From Olavius algarvensis associated proteobacterium Delta 3 (GTDB lineage: Bacteria > Desulfobacterota > Desulfobacteria > Desulfobacterales > CAFBRK01), in NCBI GenBank assembly GCA_903231505.1, contig CAFBRK010000284.1, positions 1-42,411 of the forward strand: a stretch of 42,411 nucleotides of DNA, in the 5' to 3' direction. The translations under genes and the position numbers were made by a program. Below the pieces are notes generated by a model that did no database searches, was not told where the DNA came from, and saw only the letters and a program-made list of their open reading frames with translations. This document shows, piece by piece, positions 7,976 to 16,328 of the stretch. How positions within the stretch are numbered: position 1 is the first letter of the stretch; every line of letters begins with the position of its first letter.

Positions 7976-8665
7976 TCAGCTTTTTATGCTGCCGTCTTTC
8001 AGACAGATTGTCCGGGTGGCAAAGGGGTCTGCCAGTATGCTGTGGGTTGCGATAATCACCGTGCAGGCCCAGCGGCGGTTTAGCTCGGCGAGCAGTTCCA
8101 TGACGATCTGCCCGTTCCGGCTGTCCAGGTTACCTGTGGGTTCATCGGCCAGAATCACGGCAGGGTCGTTGATCAGGGCCCGGGCAATGGCGGTGCGCTG
8201 CATTTCGCCTCCGGAGAGCTGGGCGGGAACGTGTTGACGCCGGTGCTCCAGATCGAGCCAGTCCAGTAGTTCCAGAGCCCGCTTCCGGATATCCCGGCCA
8301 TTACCACCGGCCAGAAGCGCCGGCAGGCAGACATTTTCTTCGACCGAGAGGGTGGGTAGCAGATTGAACGCCTGAAACACCATGCCGACCACTTCCCGGC
8401 GAAACCGGGTCAGTTCCGCACCGTCGGCGCTGCCCATATCGTAACCGGCCACGTATAATGTCCCCGCAGTGGCGCGGTCCAGGCCGGCGATCAGTGACAG
8501 GAGGGTGCTCTTTCCGGAACCGGAGTTTCCTTTTAAAACGACCAGTTCCCCGGCCGTCACCTCCAGTTCGATCCCGGCGATACCGACGACCCGGGTTTCC
8601 CCCATGGTATATATCCGCGACAAATTTTGTGCTAATATAGCCGGATCGGAATCGGGCGTCGGCAT
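7976..8665 (-). CDS. LolD/MacB-type ABC transporter ATPase (AttE-like)
   Basis: A 229-residue ATP-binding subunit. It has Walker A GNSGSGKST at about residues 46-54, a Q-loop in VVGMVFQAFNLLP, the signature LSGGEMQR, Walker B VILADEPTGNLD and the switch histidine in IATHS. This is the MacB/LolD subfamily, which powers FtsX-type permeases. The permease gene follows on the same strand after 2 bases. I chose the ATG at 8665 because GGAG lies 12 bases upstream and the family sequence starts there; the frame could extend to 8761, but that part lacks similarity to the family. It is first in the three-gene AttEFGH-like cassette. Confidence 0.9.
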   Translation of the reverse strand: MPTPDSDPAILAQNLSRIYTMGETRVVGIAGIELEVTAGELVVLKGNSGSGKSTLLSLIAGLDRATAGTLYVAGYDMGSADGAELTRFRREVVGMVFQAFNLLPTLSVEENVCLPALLAGGNGRDIRKRALELLDWLDLEHRRQHVPAQLSGGEMQRTAIARALINDPAVILADEPTGNLDSRNGQIVMELLAELNRRWACTVIIATHSILADPFATRTICLKDGSIKS

Positions 8666-8813
8666 CTGCTTCGCTCCGAAAACATATAGGTGGAGGTGAT
8701 CCGCCTGCCGGGAATGTGGGGCGGAATGACCTGCGGCGATTGCTGTATATAGGCAGGTCATCAGCTTATCCCATTTCCTGGTTTTTGCAAGAGGCGATCA
8801 GCGCCCTTCAGCG

Positions 8814-8846
8814 TTGACATGGGGGCGGGGGTTTATTACAAACCCC
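8814..8846 (+). promoter_or_regulatory. Candidate promoter overlapping a palindrome
   Basis: TTGACA (8814-8819), a 17-base spacer and TACAAA (8837-8842), upstream of the BamE-like gene. The spacer end and -10 lie inside a perfect 7-bp inverted repeat, GGGGTTT-ATTAC-AAACCCC (8828-8846). That could be an operator or a short hairpin at the RNA 5' end. The region is divergent from the ATPase gene. Confidence 0.45.
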
Positions 8847-8928
8847 GCGATGCCGGTCAGGGCTGAACCGCTATTTGTCGTTGTCATCGCCCAGGTATCC
8901 GGCTGGACCGGTAAAGACACTTGGAACA

Positions 8929-9927
8929 ATGAACCCTATGATCAGAGGATTTTTTATTTCGGTTTCTTCGGGTCTCCCAAAACCCTCTCTGTCGGCACTC
9001 CTGGTCTGGGGGGTGCTGATCGTGTTTGCCGCCACCGGCCTCGGATGCATCGCGGGCTTAACGGGGACAAAAACGGACAACTGGAAAAAGATCAAGACCG
9101 ATCTCACGGAAGAAGAGGTGATCGAACTGGTCGGCAAACCCGGCCTTATCGCCCCCCACGGTGCCGGAAATCTCATCTATTACTATCCCACGTCCAGAGC
9201 CTCGAACTGTGTAAAGGATCGGGAAAGCTGCACGCCGGTCGTCTTTGACAACGGTCGCGTTGTCGGCATCGGCCAAATGGCCGTCCAGCCTGTGCCGAAA
9301 GAAGCCCAAAAAGCAAAGCCGCGCACCCCGACCCCGGCTCCGGCCCCGGCCCCCGCCCCAGCTCCGGAACCCGAAAAACCCCGGTTGGACGATGACACCC
9401 GAAAGGAGATCGCCCGGCTGGATCGCTTCGTCCGGCAAATTCCGGCGGAACATACGCTGGATAACATGCGCGTGTACAAGTACCTGCTCAAGCTGGATCC
9501 TGAAAACTCCCGCTACCGGCAGAAAGTCGCCCTGTATGAAGAGAGGTTCCAAAAAGAAAAGGGAAAGCGGGAAGCGCTGCGCCTGTATCGGGAGGAAATC
9601 CGTAAGCTTCAGAACCGGGACCTCAAAGCGTTCCAGGGCAACGAGCAGATATTGCTGGCCATGAAGATCCTCGGCGGCGGAAAATTTTATGTCTGGCTGA
9701 AAAATACAGGGACAGACCTGATCCAGATCCGTCCAAATCATTTTGTGCTGCTGGATGAAGCGGGACGTTCGTATGACTGCTATCGGTGCCGCGACATGGT
9801 GACCGATCTCATCGCAGGGGGACAGGTGGAAGGCCGTATCTCCTTTGACGCCATTACCGGTCCCCGGGAACTGGTCTTTAACCACCCTTCGGCGGGCAAG
9901 GTGGTGCGCAAGATCCCCCAGTACTAA
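8929..9927 (+). CDS. BamE-like domain envelope protein with Pro-Ala linker
   Basis: A protein of 332 residues. A hydrophobic N-terminus ends in ATGLGCIAG, which suggests an imperfect lipobox and membrane anchoring. It is followed by a SmpA/BamE-like fold (about 42-105): KTDLTEEEVIELVGKPG, then strands ending in FDNGRVVGIG. A Pro-Ala repeat linker (about 118-138) leads to a charged, coiled-coil-prone middle (about 140-235). The C-terminal domain (about 240-332) is beta-rich and resembles Ig-like DUF4352-type domains (FYVWLKNTGTDLIQIRPNHF). The protein probably acts in the periplasm or at the outer membrane; the function is unknown. The start at 8929 excludes an 18-residue extension without signal character. 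Confidence 0.65.
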   Translation: MNPMIRGFFISVSSGLPKPSLSALLVWGVLIVFAATGLGCIAGLTGTKTDNWKKIKTDLTEEEVIELVGKPGLIAPHGAGNLIYYYPTSRASNCVKDRESCTPVVFDNGRVVGIGQMAVQPVPKEAQKAKPRTPTPAPAPAPAPAPEPEKPRLDDDTRKEIARLDRFVRQIPAEHTLDNMRVYKYLLKLDPENSRYRQKVALYEERFQKEKGKREALRLYREEIRKLQNRDLKAFQGNEQILLAMKILGGGKFYVWLKNTGTDLIQIRPNHFVLLDEAGRSYDCYRCRDMVTDLIAGGQVEGRISFDAITGPRELVFNHPSAGKVVRKIPQY

Positions 9928-9948
9928 CATTGGCGGCAAGCCAATGTT
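9926..9948. terminator. Bidirectional hairpin between convergent genes
   Basis: A perfect 9-bp stem AACATTGGC-GGCAA-GCCAATGTT starts in the stop codon of the BamE-like gene and lies 5 bases before the end of the dus gene on the other strand. There is no long U-tract, so termination strength is uncertain. Confidence 0.5.
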
Positions 9949-9952
9949 GATA

Positions 9953-11014
9953 CTAATTGAAGAAGTTCATGTTGGGACGCCGGTTCAGCTCCGGCGGCGA
10001 TTCGAAAAAACGCTGCAGCGCGTCTTCTGCCGCCGCCATGTGCCCGGCCCCCATAATCGATGAATAGAGCGTATGGCCGTAGCGAAAGTTTGCCGAATAG
10101 TAGAGGCTCAACTTTCGGAACCGGCTCAGCGCCCGGTCCTCTCCAAAATGCTCCCTGAGAAAGCCGGCCACGCGACGGATGGTGGTCAGATACAGATCCG
10201 GGGTAACCGGCAGACCCGTTGTCCATGCCGCAAACACCCAGGGCCGGGCCACGGCGAGCCGCCCGAGAGCCACGCCGTCGCAGCCGGTGCTGTCCAGCAT
10301 ATGTAAGCAGTCGCGCTCGTCGAACACATTTCCGTTTCCGAAGACCGGAATGGAGACCGACTCCTTTACCATGCCGATGTAAGCCCATGTGGGGGGCCGC
10401 GAGCGGCGGTCCGGAGATACCCGGGGATGAAATATCAGCGCGTCGGCGCCGGCTGCCTCGAACCGACGGGCCAGGTCGACAGCATACGACGGGTCGTCCT
10501 GCCATCCGGTTCTGAATTTGACCCAGACGGGTATCGACACGGCTTTTCGAATCGCTGCCACGATGGTCTCTGCCAGGTTTGGATCTCTGAGCAGGGCGGC
10601 GCCACAGTTTTGACTGCAGATTGTTTTGACCGAACACCCGAAATTGACGTCCACGCCGAAGAAGCCTTCCGCCTCAATCCGTTGAGCGGCAGCGGCCATA
10701 TGCTCCGGATCTGCGCCAAATATCTGGCACACCAGGTAGGGCAGCTCTGTATCCTGCCAGCAGAAATACGGGGAAACCGTTCGGTTTTCGGTCGGTACCC
10801 GCTTGGCATTGCACATCTCGGTCCATAGTAGCCCGAATCCGCCAAACTCTCCGATCACCCGCCTCAGGGCCACATGGCCGAGAAACGTCATGGGCGCCAT
10901 GATGAGCCGCTTATCGATGCGGCGGTTGCCGATCCGAATCGGTCGGTTCAGATATTCCGTAAGCCGTTGGTGCATGTCAACCATACTAAAATCGTTACAC
11001 GATTTTATGGTCAT
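9953..11014 (-). CDS. tRNA-dihydrouridine synthase family protein
   Basis: A 353-residue TIM-barrel flavoprotein of the Dus family, which reduces uridines in the tRNA D-loop using FMN and NAD(P)H. Visible motifs are LIMAPMTFLGHVALRR near the N-terminus (FMN site), LVCQIFGADPEHMAAAA, DVNFGCSVKTICSQNCGAALL with the catalytic cysteine in NFGC, IPVWVKFRTGW, and IPVFGNGNVFDERD with DGVALGRLAVARPWVF (phosphate-binding loops). The usual GCP reads GCS. The C-terminal helical domain is present. The start is ambiguous. The ATG at 11014 has GGAG upstream, but its first codons are made of a REP-like palindrome; ATG at 10984 or 10975 is possible. Confidence 0.85.
   Translation of the reverse strand: MTIKSCNDFSMVDMHQRLTEYLNRPIRIGNRRIDKRLIMAPMTFLGHVALRRVIGEFGGFGLLWTEMCNAKRVPTENRTVSPYFCWQDTELPYLVCQIFGADPEHMAAAAQRIEAEGFFGVDVNFGCSVKTICSQNCGAALLRDPNLAETIVAAIRKAVSIPVWVKFRTGWQDDPSYAVDLARRFEAAGADALIFHPRVSPDRRSRPPTWAYIGMVKESVSIPVFGNGNVFDERDCLHMLDSTGCDGVALGRLAVARPWVFAAWTTGLPVTPDLYLTTIRRVAGFLREHFGEDRALSRFRKLSLYYSANFRYGHTLYSSIMGAGHMAAAEDALQRFFESPPELNRRPNMNFFN
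10987..11007. repeat. REP-like hairpin, copy 2 (single hairpin)
   Basis: TAAAATCGT-TAC-ACGATTTTA, a perfect 9-bp inverted repeat with the same sequence as the larger hairpin of copies 1, 3 and 4. The companion GCGAC hairpin is missing. It lies at the 5' end of the dus gene. Confidence 0.7.
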
Positions 11015-11077
11015 AATAAAGACATCTCCGGAATGTGGATATCCGGAAAGACAAGTCAGTCCGGTACGGATTTGTCG

Positions 11078-11143
11078 CACCACGAAGACCACGAAGGTGA
11101 CAAAACCTTTTTACAGCGGTATTTCTTCGTGACCTTCGTGGTG
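11078..11143. repeat. CACGAAG-type inverted repeat
   Basis: CACCACGAAGACCACGAAG (11078-11096) is inverted at 11125-11143 with 17 of 19 positions matching and a 28-base loop. Each arm is itself a tandem of a 9-base CCACGAAGR unit. It lies between the zinc-ribbon and dus genes. Similar CACGAAG repeats are common in environmental bacterial genomes. Confidence 0.7.
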
Positions 11144-11252
11144 AACATAGGCCGGCTGAAGCTTTCAAGATAAGCAGATTCCGGAAATGCGGACGGGTCG
11201 GTTATGACCGCCGGGCGACATCAGCGCCCGGCGGTGGAAGGCGGGATCAGAA

Positions 11253-11444
11253 TCAGGCTGCTCCGGGGTGGTCGGTGCCGTTTGTGTCCTCTGTCTGAGG
11301 ACACAGAGTCGACTTGCAATTCGGACAAAAGACCGTGGCAATGTTTTGTGCATCCATCCACGCTTCGCTTTTAATTCTCAGGGCGAATGGCTCGGACGCT
11401 GTCTTCCCGCACTCCGTATTGTCACATCGAAAAATAATATCCAT
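11253..11444 (-). CDS. Small zinc-ribbon protein
   Basis: A 63-residue protein with Cys7, Cys12, Cys40 and Cys43 (and Cys48), a likely zinc-ribbon arrangement. The knuckles are RCDNTECGKT and FCPNCKST. A strong ribosome site, GGGAGG, lies 5 bases before the ATG and supports a real gene although no family is recognised. It has no membrane segment. Possible roles include a nucleic-acid-binding or protein-binding adaptor. It is transcribed on the minus strand, about 240 bases upstream of dus. Confidence 0.65.
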   Translation of the reverse strand: MDIIFRCDNTECGKTASEPFALRIKSEAWMDAQNIATVFCPNCKSTLCPQTEDTNGTDHPGAA

Positions 11445-11852
11445 TTAAGCCTCCCGGTTTCGGGTTAAGCAATGCACCCTTTCTTCTCGTGACGATCGCT
11501 TTATACCATGGTAATGATGAATTCGATATTGTAAAATTGTTAAAATTCTGTTCGGGCAGAAGAATGACGGTGCCCCATGGGCCATCGCTCATAGCAGAAC
11601 CCATGACCGGCTGGAAGCGGGTTTGAGAATTTTTTTGGATCCCGGAGGTTGTTGACTCGATATTGTTTCCTGCGTAAACTGGCATGCGTACGGCAGACGA
11701 TGTCGCGATACGGGTTGAAATGAAATGACCATCGACCTTCGGCTCACGCCGTGAGTCATCCCATCATCGGCTGATTTCTTCTTGACAGTAAAACGGACTC
11801 ACGAAGGCACCCACACCGAGTGAGGGTGTTTCTTATCTTCCGGGGACGCACC
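11445..11852. other. Intergenic region before the hybrid kinase
   Basis: A 408-base gap between the divergent zinc-ribbon and kinase genes. It holds CTCAC-GCC-GTGAG at about 11742-11754 and an 8-bp inverted repeat CGTGAGTC/GACTCACG (about 11750 and 11797). TTGACA occurs near 11784 without a good -10. It is probably the control region of the two genes; no gene is seen. Confidence 0.4.
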
Positions 11853-14567
11853 ATGTCGGAAAGAAAGGAAACAGAGCACCTGACACGACAGCTGAGGCAA
11901 CTGGAGCGGAAGGTTGCCGACAGCCACGATGCCACCGAAGAGGCTGCTCAAAGAGCCGACTTCTATCGAGAGCTTTTTGAGATGATGAACGTGGGTATCC
12001 TGGTGTGTGATCCGATGCCCAAAAAGAAAGATTTCCCGATACGGGCGGCCAATACCATTGGCCAGCGGATCGCCCGGTCCGAAGACGGCGCAGTGGTCGG
12101 CCTCGGTATTCGAAACGCGTTGCCGGGGCTCTCATCGGTTCGGCTTTTCGATGTGTTTCAGCGGGTTCAGCGGTCCGGTATGCCCGAAACGATCTTGCCC
12201 TCCTATCACAGCTCCGGGGATATTATCGGATGGTTTGAGTCCACGATCCACCGCCTCTCATCCGGCCTGATCGCAGTATTTCTGACCGACGTCAGCCAGA
12301 CCATCCGCTCCCAGGAAGAAGCCCGAAGTGCCGAACATGATAAATCTTTCATCTTGGATGCCACGTTTGAAATGCTGATATATTCGGACCCGGACTTGCG
12401 GGTGAGATGGCTCAACCAGGCCGCCGCCGACACATTCGGCGTCACCAAGGAAAGTTTGATCGGCCGCTTCTGCTACGAGATCTGGCACAATGATGACAGT
12501 CCGTGTCAGGCGTGTCCGCTCCTGAAGGCCAGGGACACGCAAACACCCCAGGAGGCGATCATCCAATCCCCCGACGGCAGGGACTGGCTGCTCCGCGGCT
12601 ATCCGGTGTTCAACGAGGACGAAGAAGTCACCGGCATGGTCGAGTTTGCCCAGGACATCACAGACCGCATGAGGGCCGAGAAGGCCCTCCGGGAGAGCGA
12701 AGAGCGCTTCCGGGCCATGGCGGAAAACATCAACGATGTTTTCTGGCTCTTTGACTGGATTGAACGACGGGTGATCTATGTGAGCCCGGCCTATGAGACC
12801 GTGTGGGGCCGTTCCGTTTCCGATCTTTACAGCAATTACGATGAATGGGCCGATAGCATCCATCCGGCCGACCTTGAGTTTGCCACGGAATCTTTTGAAT
12901 CCATCCTCACCACTGGCGGGGGGACGCCCCGGGAGTACCGGATTCAGCGACCCGACGGCGAAATCCGTTGGATCTCCGACCGGGGTTACACGGTTCGTGA
13001 TGAAAATGGGAACATTCGCTACATCACCGGCATTGCTGAAGATGTCACCCAGCGGAAAGCGGCGGAAGAGCGCCTTCGGCGATATGAGCAGATGGTGTTG
13101 TCATCCCAGGATTTCATTGCCCTCATTGACCGGGACTATTCCTATCAGGCGGCGAACAATGCCTACCTGAGGATATTTTCCATCGCCCAGGAGGCGATCA
13201 TCGGCCAGCATGCGGCTGCCGTGTTCGGCGAGGAACTCTTCGAAAGCACGATTCGGGCAAGAATCGACCAGTGCCTTGAGGGGGAAGAGGTCAAAGTTAA
13301 AGGGTGGTACGACCTGCCGTCACTGGGTCGACGTTTTCTGGATGTGGCCTACTACCCTTGCTTTGACGAAGACAGCTCGGTTTCCGGCGTTGTTGTCAGC
13401 GGCCGGGATATCACGCCCATACGGAAGCTTGAAGACCAGCTGTTTCAGGCCCAGAAAATGGAGGCCATCGGTACCCTGGCCGGAGGAATCGCTCATGATT
13501 TCAACAATCTGCTTATGGGTATACAGGGCCGGACATCTCTTATGATGACAGAGACCGACGAAAACCACCCCTATGGTGAGCATCTGAAAGGGATCGAGAC
13601 ACACATCAAAAAAGCGGTCGATCTAACCCAGCAGCTTCTCGGATTTGCACGGGGCGGCAAATATCAGGTCCAGACTCTGGACATTAAACACCTGGTTCAA
13701 AATCAGGTCCACCTGTTCAATCGCACACGGAAAGAAATCGCCATCCATGAAAAGTACGCACCCGACACCGGCGCCGTGGAGGGAGATCACGGCCAGGTGC
13801 GGCAAGTCCTGCTCAACATTTTTATCAACGCCTGGCATGCCATGCCGGGCGGGGGAGACATCTTCGTGGAGACCGAAAAAATCCACCTGGAGTCTGAAAT
13901 AGCAAGTCCCATCGACATCGCCCCGGGCCCCTACGTGAAGATTACGGTTACCGACAGCGGGGTCGGGATGGACGAGTCCATTCGGCAGCGTATTTTCGAA
14001 CCATTCTTTACAACGCGCGAGATGGGAAGGGGTACCGGCTTGGGGTTGGCATCCGCTTACGGAATTGTTCGAAACCACGGCGGATTCATCACCGTCGACA
14101 GTGACGTCGGCCGCGGCAGCACCTTCAGCATTTTCTTGCCGTCTTCCCAACGGCAACTGCCCCTCCCGAAAGAACGCCTTGAAACGCCCGTACCGGGTGC
14201 CGGAACCGTTCTACTTGTGGATGACGAACAGATGGTATTGGAGGTGGGCCGGAAAATGCTCGAGCGACTCGGATACGCTGTCATCGTCGCCGGAGACGGC
14301 TCGGAAGCCATTGAACTGTACACGTCTAAACGACATCGTATCGATCTGGTGATTCTGGATATGATCATGCCCGGGATGTCCGGTAAGGAAGTATTCGCTG
14401 CGATCAAAGGGGAAAATCCGGAGATCAAGGTCATTCTCTCCAGCGGTTACAGCATGAACGAGCAGGTCAATGAGATTATGGATATCGGGTGTCGAGGATT
14501 CCTGCAGAAGCCGTTCAGTCTGGCTTCCCTTTCGGCCAAGGTGAAGGAAGTTATGGAGGGACACTAA
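11853..14567 (+). CDS. Multi-PAS hybrid sensor histidine kinase
   Basis: A 904-residue soluble sensor. An N-terminal coiled coil (about 2-45) precedes a degenerate PAS (about 45-150). Further PAS domains follow: about 165-275 with a cysteine pair CQACP, about 280-405 ending in the PAC motif YITGIAEDVTQRKAAEE, and about 415-530. The HisKA domain has GGIAHDFNNLL with the phospho-acceptor His548. The HATPase has the N box FINAWHAMPGGG and G boxes DSGVGM and GRGTGLGLAS. A C-terminal receiver domain (about 780-900) carries Asp836 in LVILDMIMPG and Lys in LQKPFS. No transmembrane segment is visible, so it senses a cytoplasmic signal. No partner regulator is adjacent. The start ATG at 11853 has GGGGAC upstream. 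Confidence 0.93.
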   Translation: MSERKETEHLTRQLRQLERKVADSHDATEEAAQRADFYRELFEMMNVGILVCDPMPKKKDFPIRAANTIGQRIARSEDGAVVGLGIRNALPGLSSVRLFDVFQRVQRSGMPETILPSYHSSGDIIGWFESTIHRLSSGLIAVFLTDVSQTIRSQEEARSAEHDKSFILDATFEMLIYSDPDLRVRWLNQAAADTFGVTKESLIGRFCYEIWHNDDSPCQACPLLKARDTQTPQEAIIQSPDGRDWLLRGYPVFNEDEEVTGMVEFAQDITDRMRAEKALRESEERFRAMAENINDVFWLFDWIERRVIYVSPAYETVWGRSVSDLYSNYDEWADSIHPADLEFATESFESILTTGGGTPREYRIQRPDGEIRWISDRGYTVRDENGNIRYITGIAEDVTQRKAAEERLRRYEQMVLSSQDFIALIDRDYSYQAANNAYLRIFSIAQEAIIGQHAAAVFGEELFESTIRARIDQCLEGEEVKVKGWYDLPSLGRRFLDVAYYPCFDEDSSVSGVVVSGRDITPIRKLEDQLFQAQKMEAIGTLAGGIAHDFNNLLMGIQGRTSLMMTETDENHPYGEHLKGIETHIKKAVDLTQQLLGFARGGKYQVQTLDIKHLVQNQVHLFNRTRKEIAIHEKYAPDTGAVEGDHGQVRQVLLNIFINAWHAMPGGGDIFVETEKIHLESEIASPIDIAPGPYVKITVTDSGVGMDESIRQRIFEPFFTTREMGRGTGLGLASAYGIVRNHGGFITVDSDVGRGSTFSIFLPSSQRQLPLPKERLETPVPGAGTVLLVDDEQMVLEVGRKMLERLGYAVIVAGDGSEAIELYTSKRHRIDLVILDMIMPGMSGKEVFAAIKGENPEIKVILSSGYSMNEQVNEIMDIGCRGFLQKPFSLASLSAKVKEVMEGH

Positions 14568-14738
14568 ACGTGGTTTCAATTCCGGAGATCGCACCGAATG
14601 TCCGGAACCGGACCGACCCTCGTGAATCGGAAGAAACGTTAGCAAAACCGATAGATCGGGTGTCTACACGGATCCGTGGGTGAACGGCATCATTCGGTGC
14701 CGATACCGGCTTGAGCATAGCACAGCAAAAGGACTGCG

Positions 14739-15818
14739 ATGACCGACGACGTATACCGAAGGCTCCAGAAAGTACTGGACACGCTGCCGAACGGATTTCC
14801 GGCAACCGACAGCGGGATTGAGCTTCGAATCCTCAAAAAAGTGTTTACTCCGGAAGAGGCAGACCTGTTTTGCGATCTGAAACTCCATTTTGAAACCGCC
14901 GATCAGATCGCCAGACGCACCGGCAGACCGAAAGAGGAACTATCGCCGAGGCTCACCGCCATGTGGCATCGGGGAGAAATTCTCGGGGCCGAAGTGATGG
15001 GCATCCGGGTCTTCAAGATGATCCCATGGATAGTTGGAATATATGAATTCCAGGTGGCGCGCATGGACCGGGAATTTGCCGAGTTGTGTAACGCGTACGA
15101 AGCCTTTTTTAAAGCGCAGTTGATCTCTCACAAACCAAAGCTCATGCAGGTGGTGCCGGTTGAAAAACACATCGACGCCCGGCAGCAATCACTCTCTTTT
15201 CAGCAGGTCTCGGCGATCATCGATTCGGCAACATCATTTGCCGTCAACGAATGCATCTGTAACAAAGGGAAACAATTGCTGGGGCAGGGATGCGACAAAC
15301 CCAAAGAGATCTGCATGGGGTTGAGCCGGGTGCCCGGGGTTTTCGATAACCACCCGTGGGGGCGCCCGATCACCCGGGAGGAAGCTTACGATACACTGCG
15401 GCTGGCCGAAGAACACGGGTTGGTGCATCTGACATCCAATGTGCAAAGCGATCATATGTTTATATGCAATTGCTGCGGCTGTTGCTGCCCGGTGCTCGAT
15501 ACTCTGAAGGCATCGGGCACCGCTGAACACGTCAATGCCAGCTTCTATGCCGAGATCGATGCGGATGCCTGCTCCGGTTGCGGAGTCTGTGCGGACGAGC
15601 GATGTCAGGTGGACGCCATCGACGCCGGCGACGATACCTATCGGGTGTTGCGGCACCGGTGTATCGGATGCGGGCTCTGTGTGTCCACCTGTCCGGAGGA
15701 GGCCATCCGGCTGGTGCGGAAACCCCAGGAAGAACTGGAGGCTCCTCCGGAGACGCAGGACAAATGGATGGAAGCCCGCGGCAAGGTGCGGGGGGTGGAT
15801 TTCAGTGCGCTGAAATAG
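14739..15818 (+). CDS. Winged-helix/4Fe-4S polyferredoxin-like protein
   Basis: A 359-residue cytoplasmic iron-sulfur protein. The N-terminal part (about 20-105) looks like a winged-helix fold (EEADLFCDLKLHFETADQIA and so on). A cysteine-rich middle holds ECICNKG, then CDKPKEICMG, and near residue 245 the run CNCCGCCCP. The C-terminal part has two 4Fe-4S motifs: CSGCGVCADERC (C-x2-C-x2-C-x4-C) and CIGCGLCVSTCP (C-x2-C-x2-C-x3-C). Proteins of this layout are common in sulfate reducers and are taken as electron-transfer or redox-sensing proteins. The partner is unknown. AAGGA lies 6 bases before the ATG. It starts 170 bases after the hybrid kinase, so a link to that kinase is possible but unproven. 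Confidence 0.8.
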   Translation: MTDDVYRRLQKVLDTLPNGFPATDSGIELRILKKVFTPEEADLFCDLKLHFETADQIARRTGRPKEELSPRLTAMWHRGEILGAEVMGIRVFKMIPWIVGIYEFQVARMDREFAELCNAYEAFFKAQLISHKPKLMQVVPVEKHIDARQQSLSFQQVSAIIDSATSFAVNECICNKGKQLLGQGCDKPKEICMGLSRVPGVFDNHPWGRPITREEAYDTLRLAEEHGLVHLTSNVQSDHMFICNCCGCCCPVLDTLKASGTAEHVNASFYAEIDADACSGCGVCADERCQVDAIDAGDDTYRVLRHRCIGCGLCVSTCPEEAIRLVRKPQEELEAPPETQDKWMEARGKVRGVDFSALK

Positions 15819-15842
15819 GCAGATCGTCTATTCGCACGTTGA

Positions 15843-15883
15843 GCGACATAGTCGTGTTTCATAACATCGTTGCACGATTTTAC
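15843..15883. repeat. REP-like double hairpin, copy 3
   Basis: GCGAC-ATA-GTCGT (15843-15855, outer pair a wobble) is followed by GTTTC and the larger hairpin with core ATCGT-TGC-ACGAT (15866-15878). It lies between the iron-sulfur protein and the SpoIIAA-like gene, just upstream of the latter's ribosome site. Confidence 0.75.
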
Positions 15884-15897
15884 TTTGGGAGAGCCGG

Positions 15898-16272
15898 TTG
15901 GGACGCATTAAAACATATCATGATGGCGAACGTGATCTGACGGTGTTCACCGCAGAGGGGGTTATTCTGGCCGATGACGTGGTTCAGGCGGTGGACAATT
16001 TTTATCGCGGCAAGGTGACGTTGCATGTACTGTGGGATTTTTCCAGCGCCGATGTGAGCCAAATCACAGGGACCGATATTGAGAGGATCGTTCAGTTATC
16101 GGTACTCCATGGCGAAATTCGCATGGGGGGAAAGACGGCTGTTGTCGCTACCGAAGATCTGACGTTTGGTCTGTCCCGGGTGTATGAGATGATAAAGGAG
16201 ACTGAACATCTTCCTTTTCAGACCAGCGTCTTCCGTTCCGTGGATGAGGCCTACGCCTGGGTTTCGAAATAA
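15898..16272 (+). CDS. SpoIIAA/STAS-like small protein
   Basis: A 124-residue soluble alpha/beta protein starting at TTG, with GGGAG 7-11 bases upstream. The pattern of strands and helices (DLTVFTAEGVILADDVVQAV, LHVLWDFSSADV, TAVVATEDLTFGLSRVYEMI, and a C-terminal helix EAYAWVSK) resembles the SpoIIAA-like/STAS-like family often found in deltaproteobacteria. The serine used for phospho-switching in true anti-anti-sigma factors is not obvious. The role is unknown. It stands alone behind a REP-like element. Confidence 0.6.
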   Translation: MGRIKTYHDGERDLTVFTAEGVILADDVVQAVDNFYRGKVTLHVLWDFSSADVSQITGTDIERIVQLSVLHGEIRMGGKTAVVATEDLTFGLSRVYEMIKETEHLPFQTSVFRSVDEAYAWVSK

Positions 16273-16328
16273 TCCATCACAAAACGTCAGCCGGCATTCC
16301 AGAACTGAATCGTCCCTTGACAGCATGT

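Noticed and set aside
8814..8928. Riboswitch in front of the BamE-like gene
   Set aside because: Only a short 7-bp hairpin is present; no conserved riboswitch core could be recognised.
9058..9939. 293-codon minus-strand frame opposite the BamE-like gene
   Set aside because: The plus strand has a BamE-like domain and export signal; the minus frame shows no family and repeats the Pro-Ala linker as Gly/Arg.
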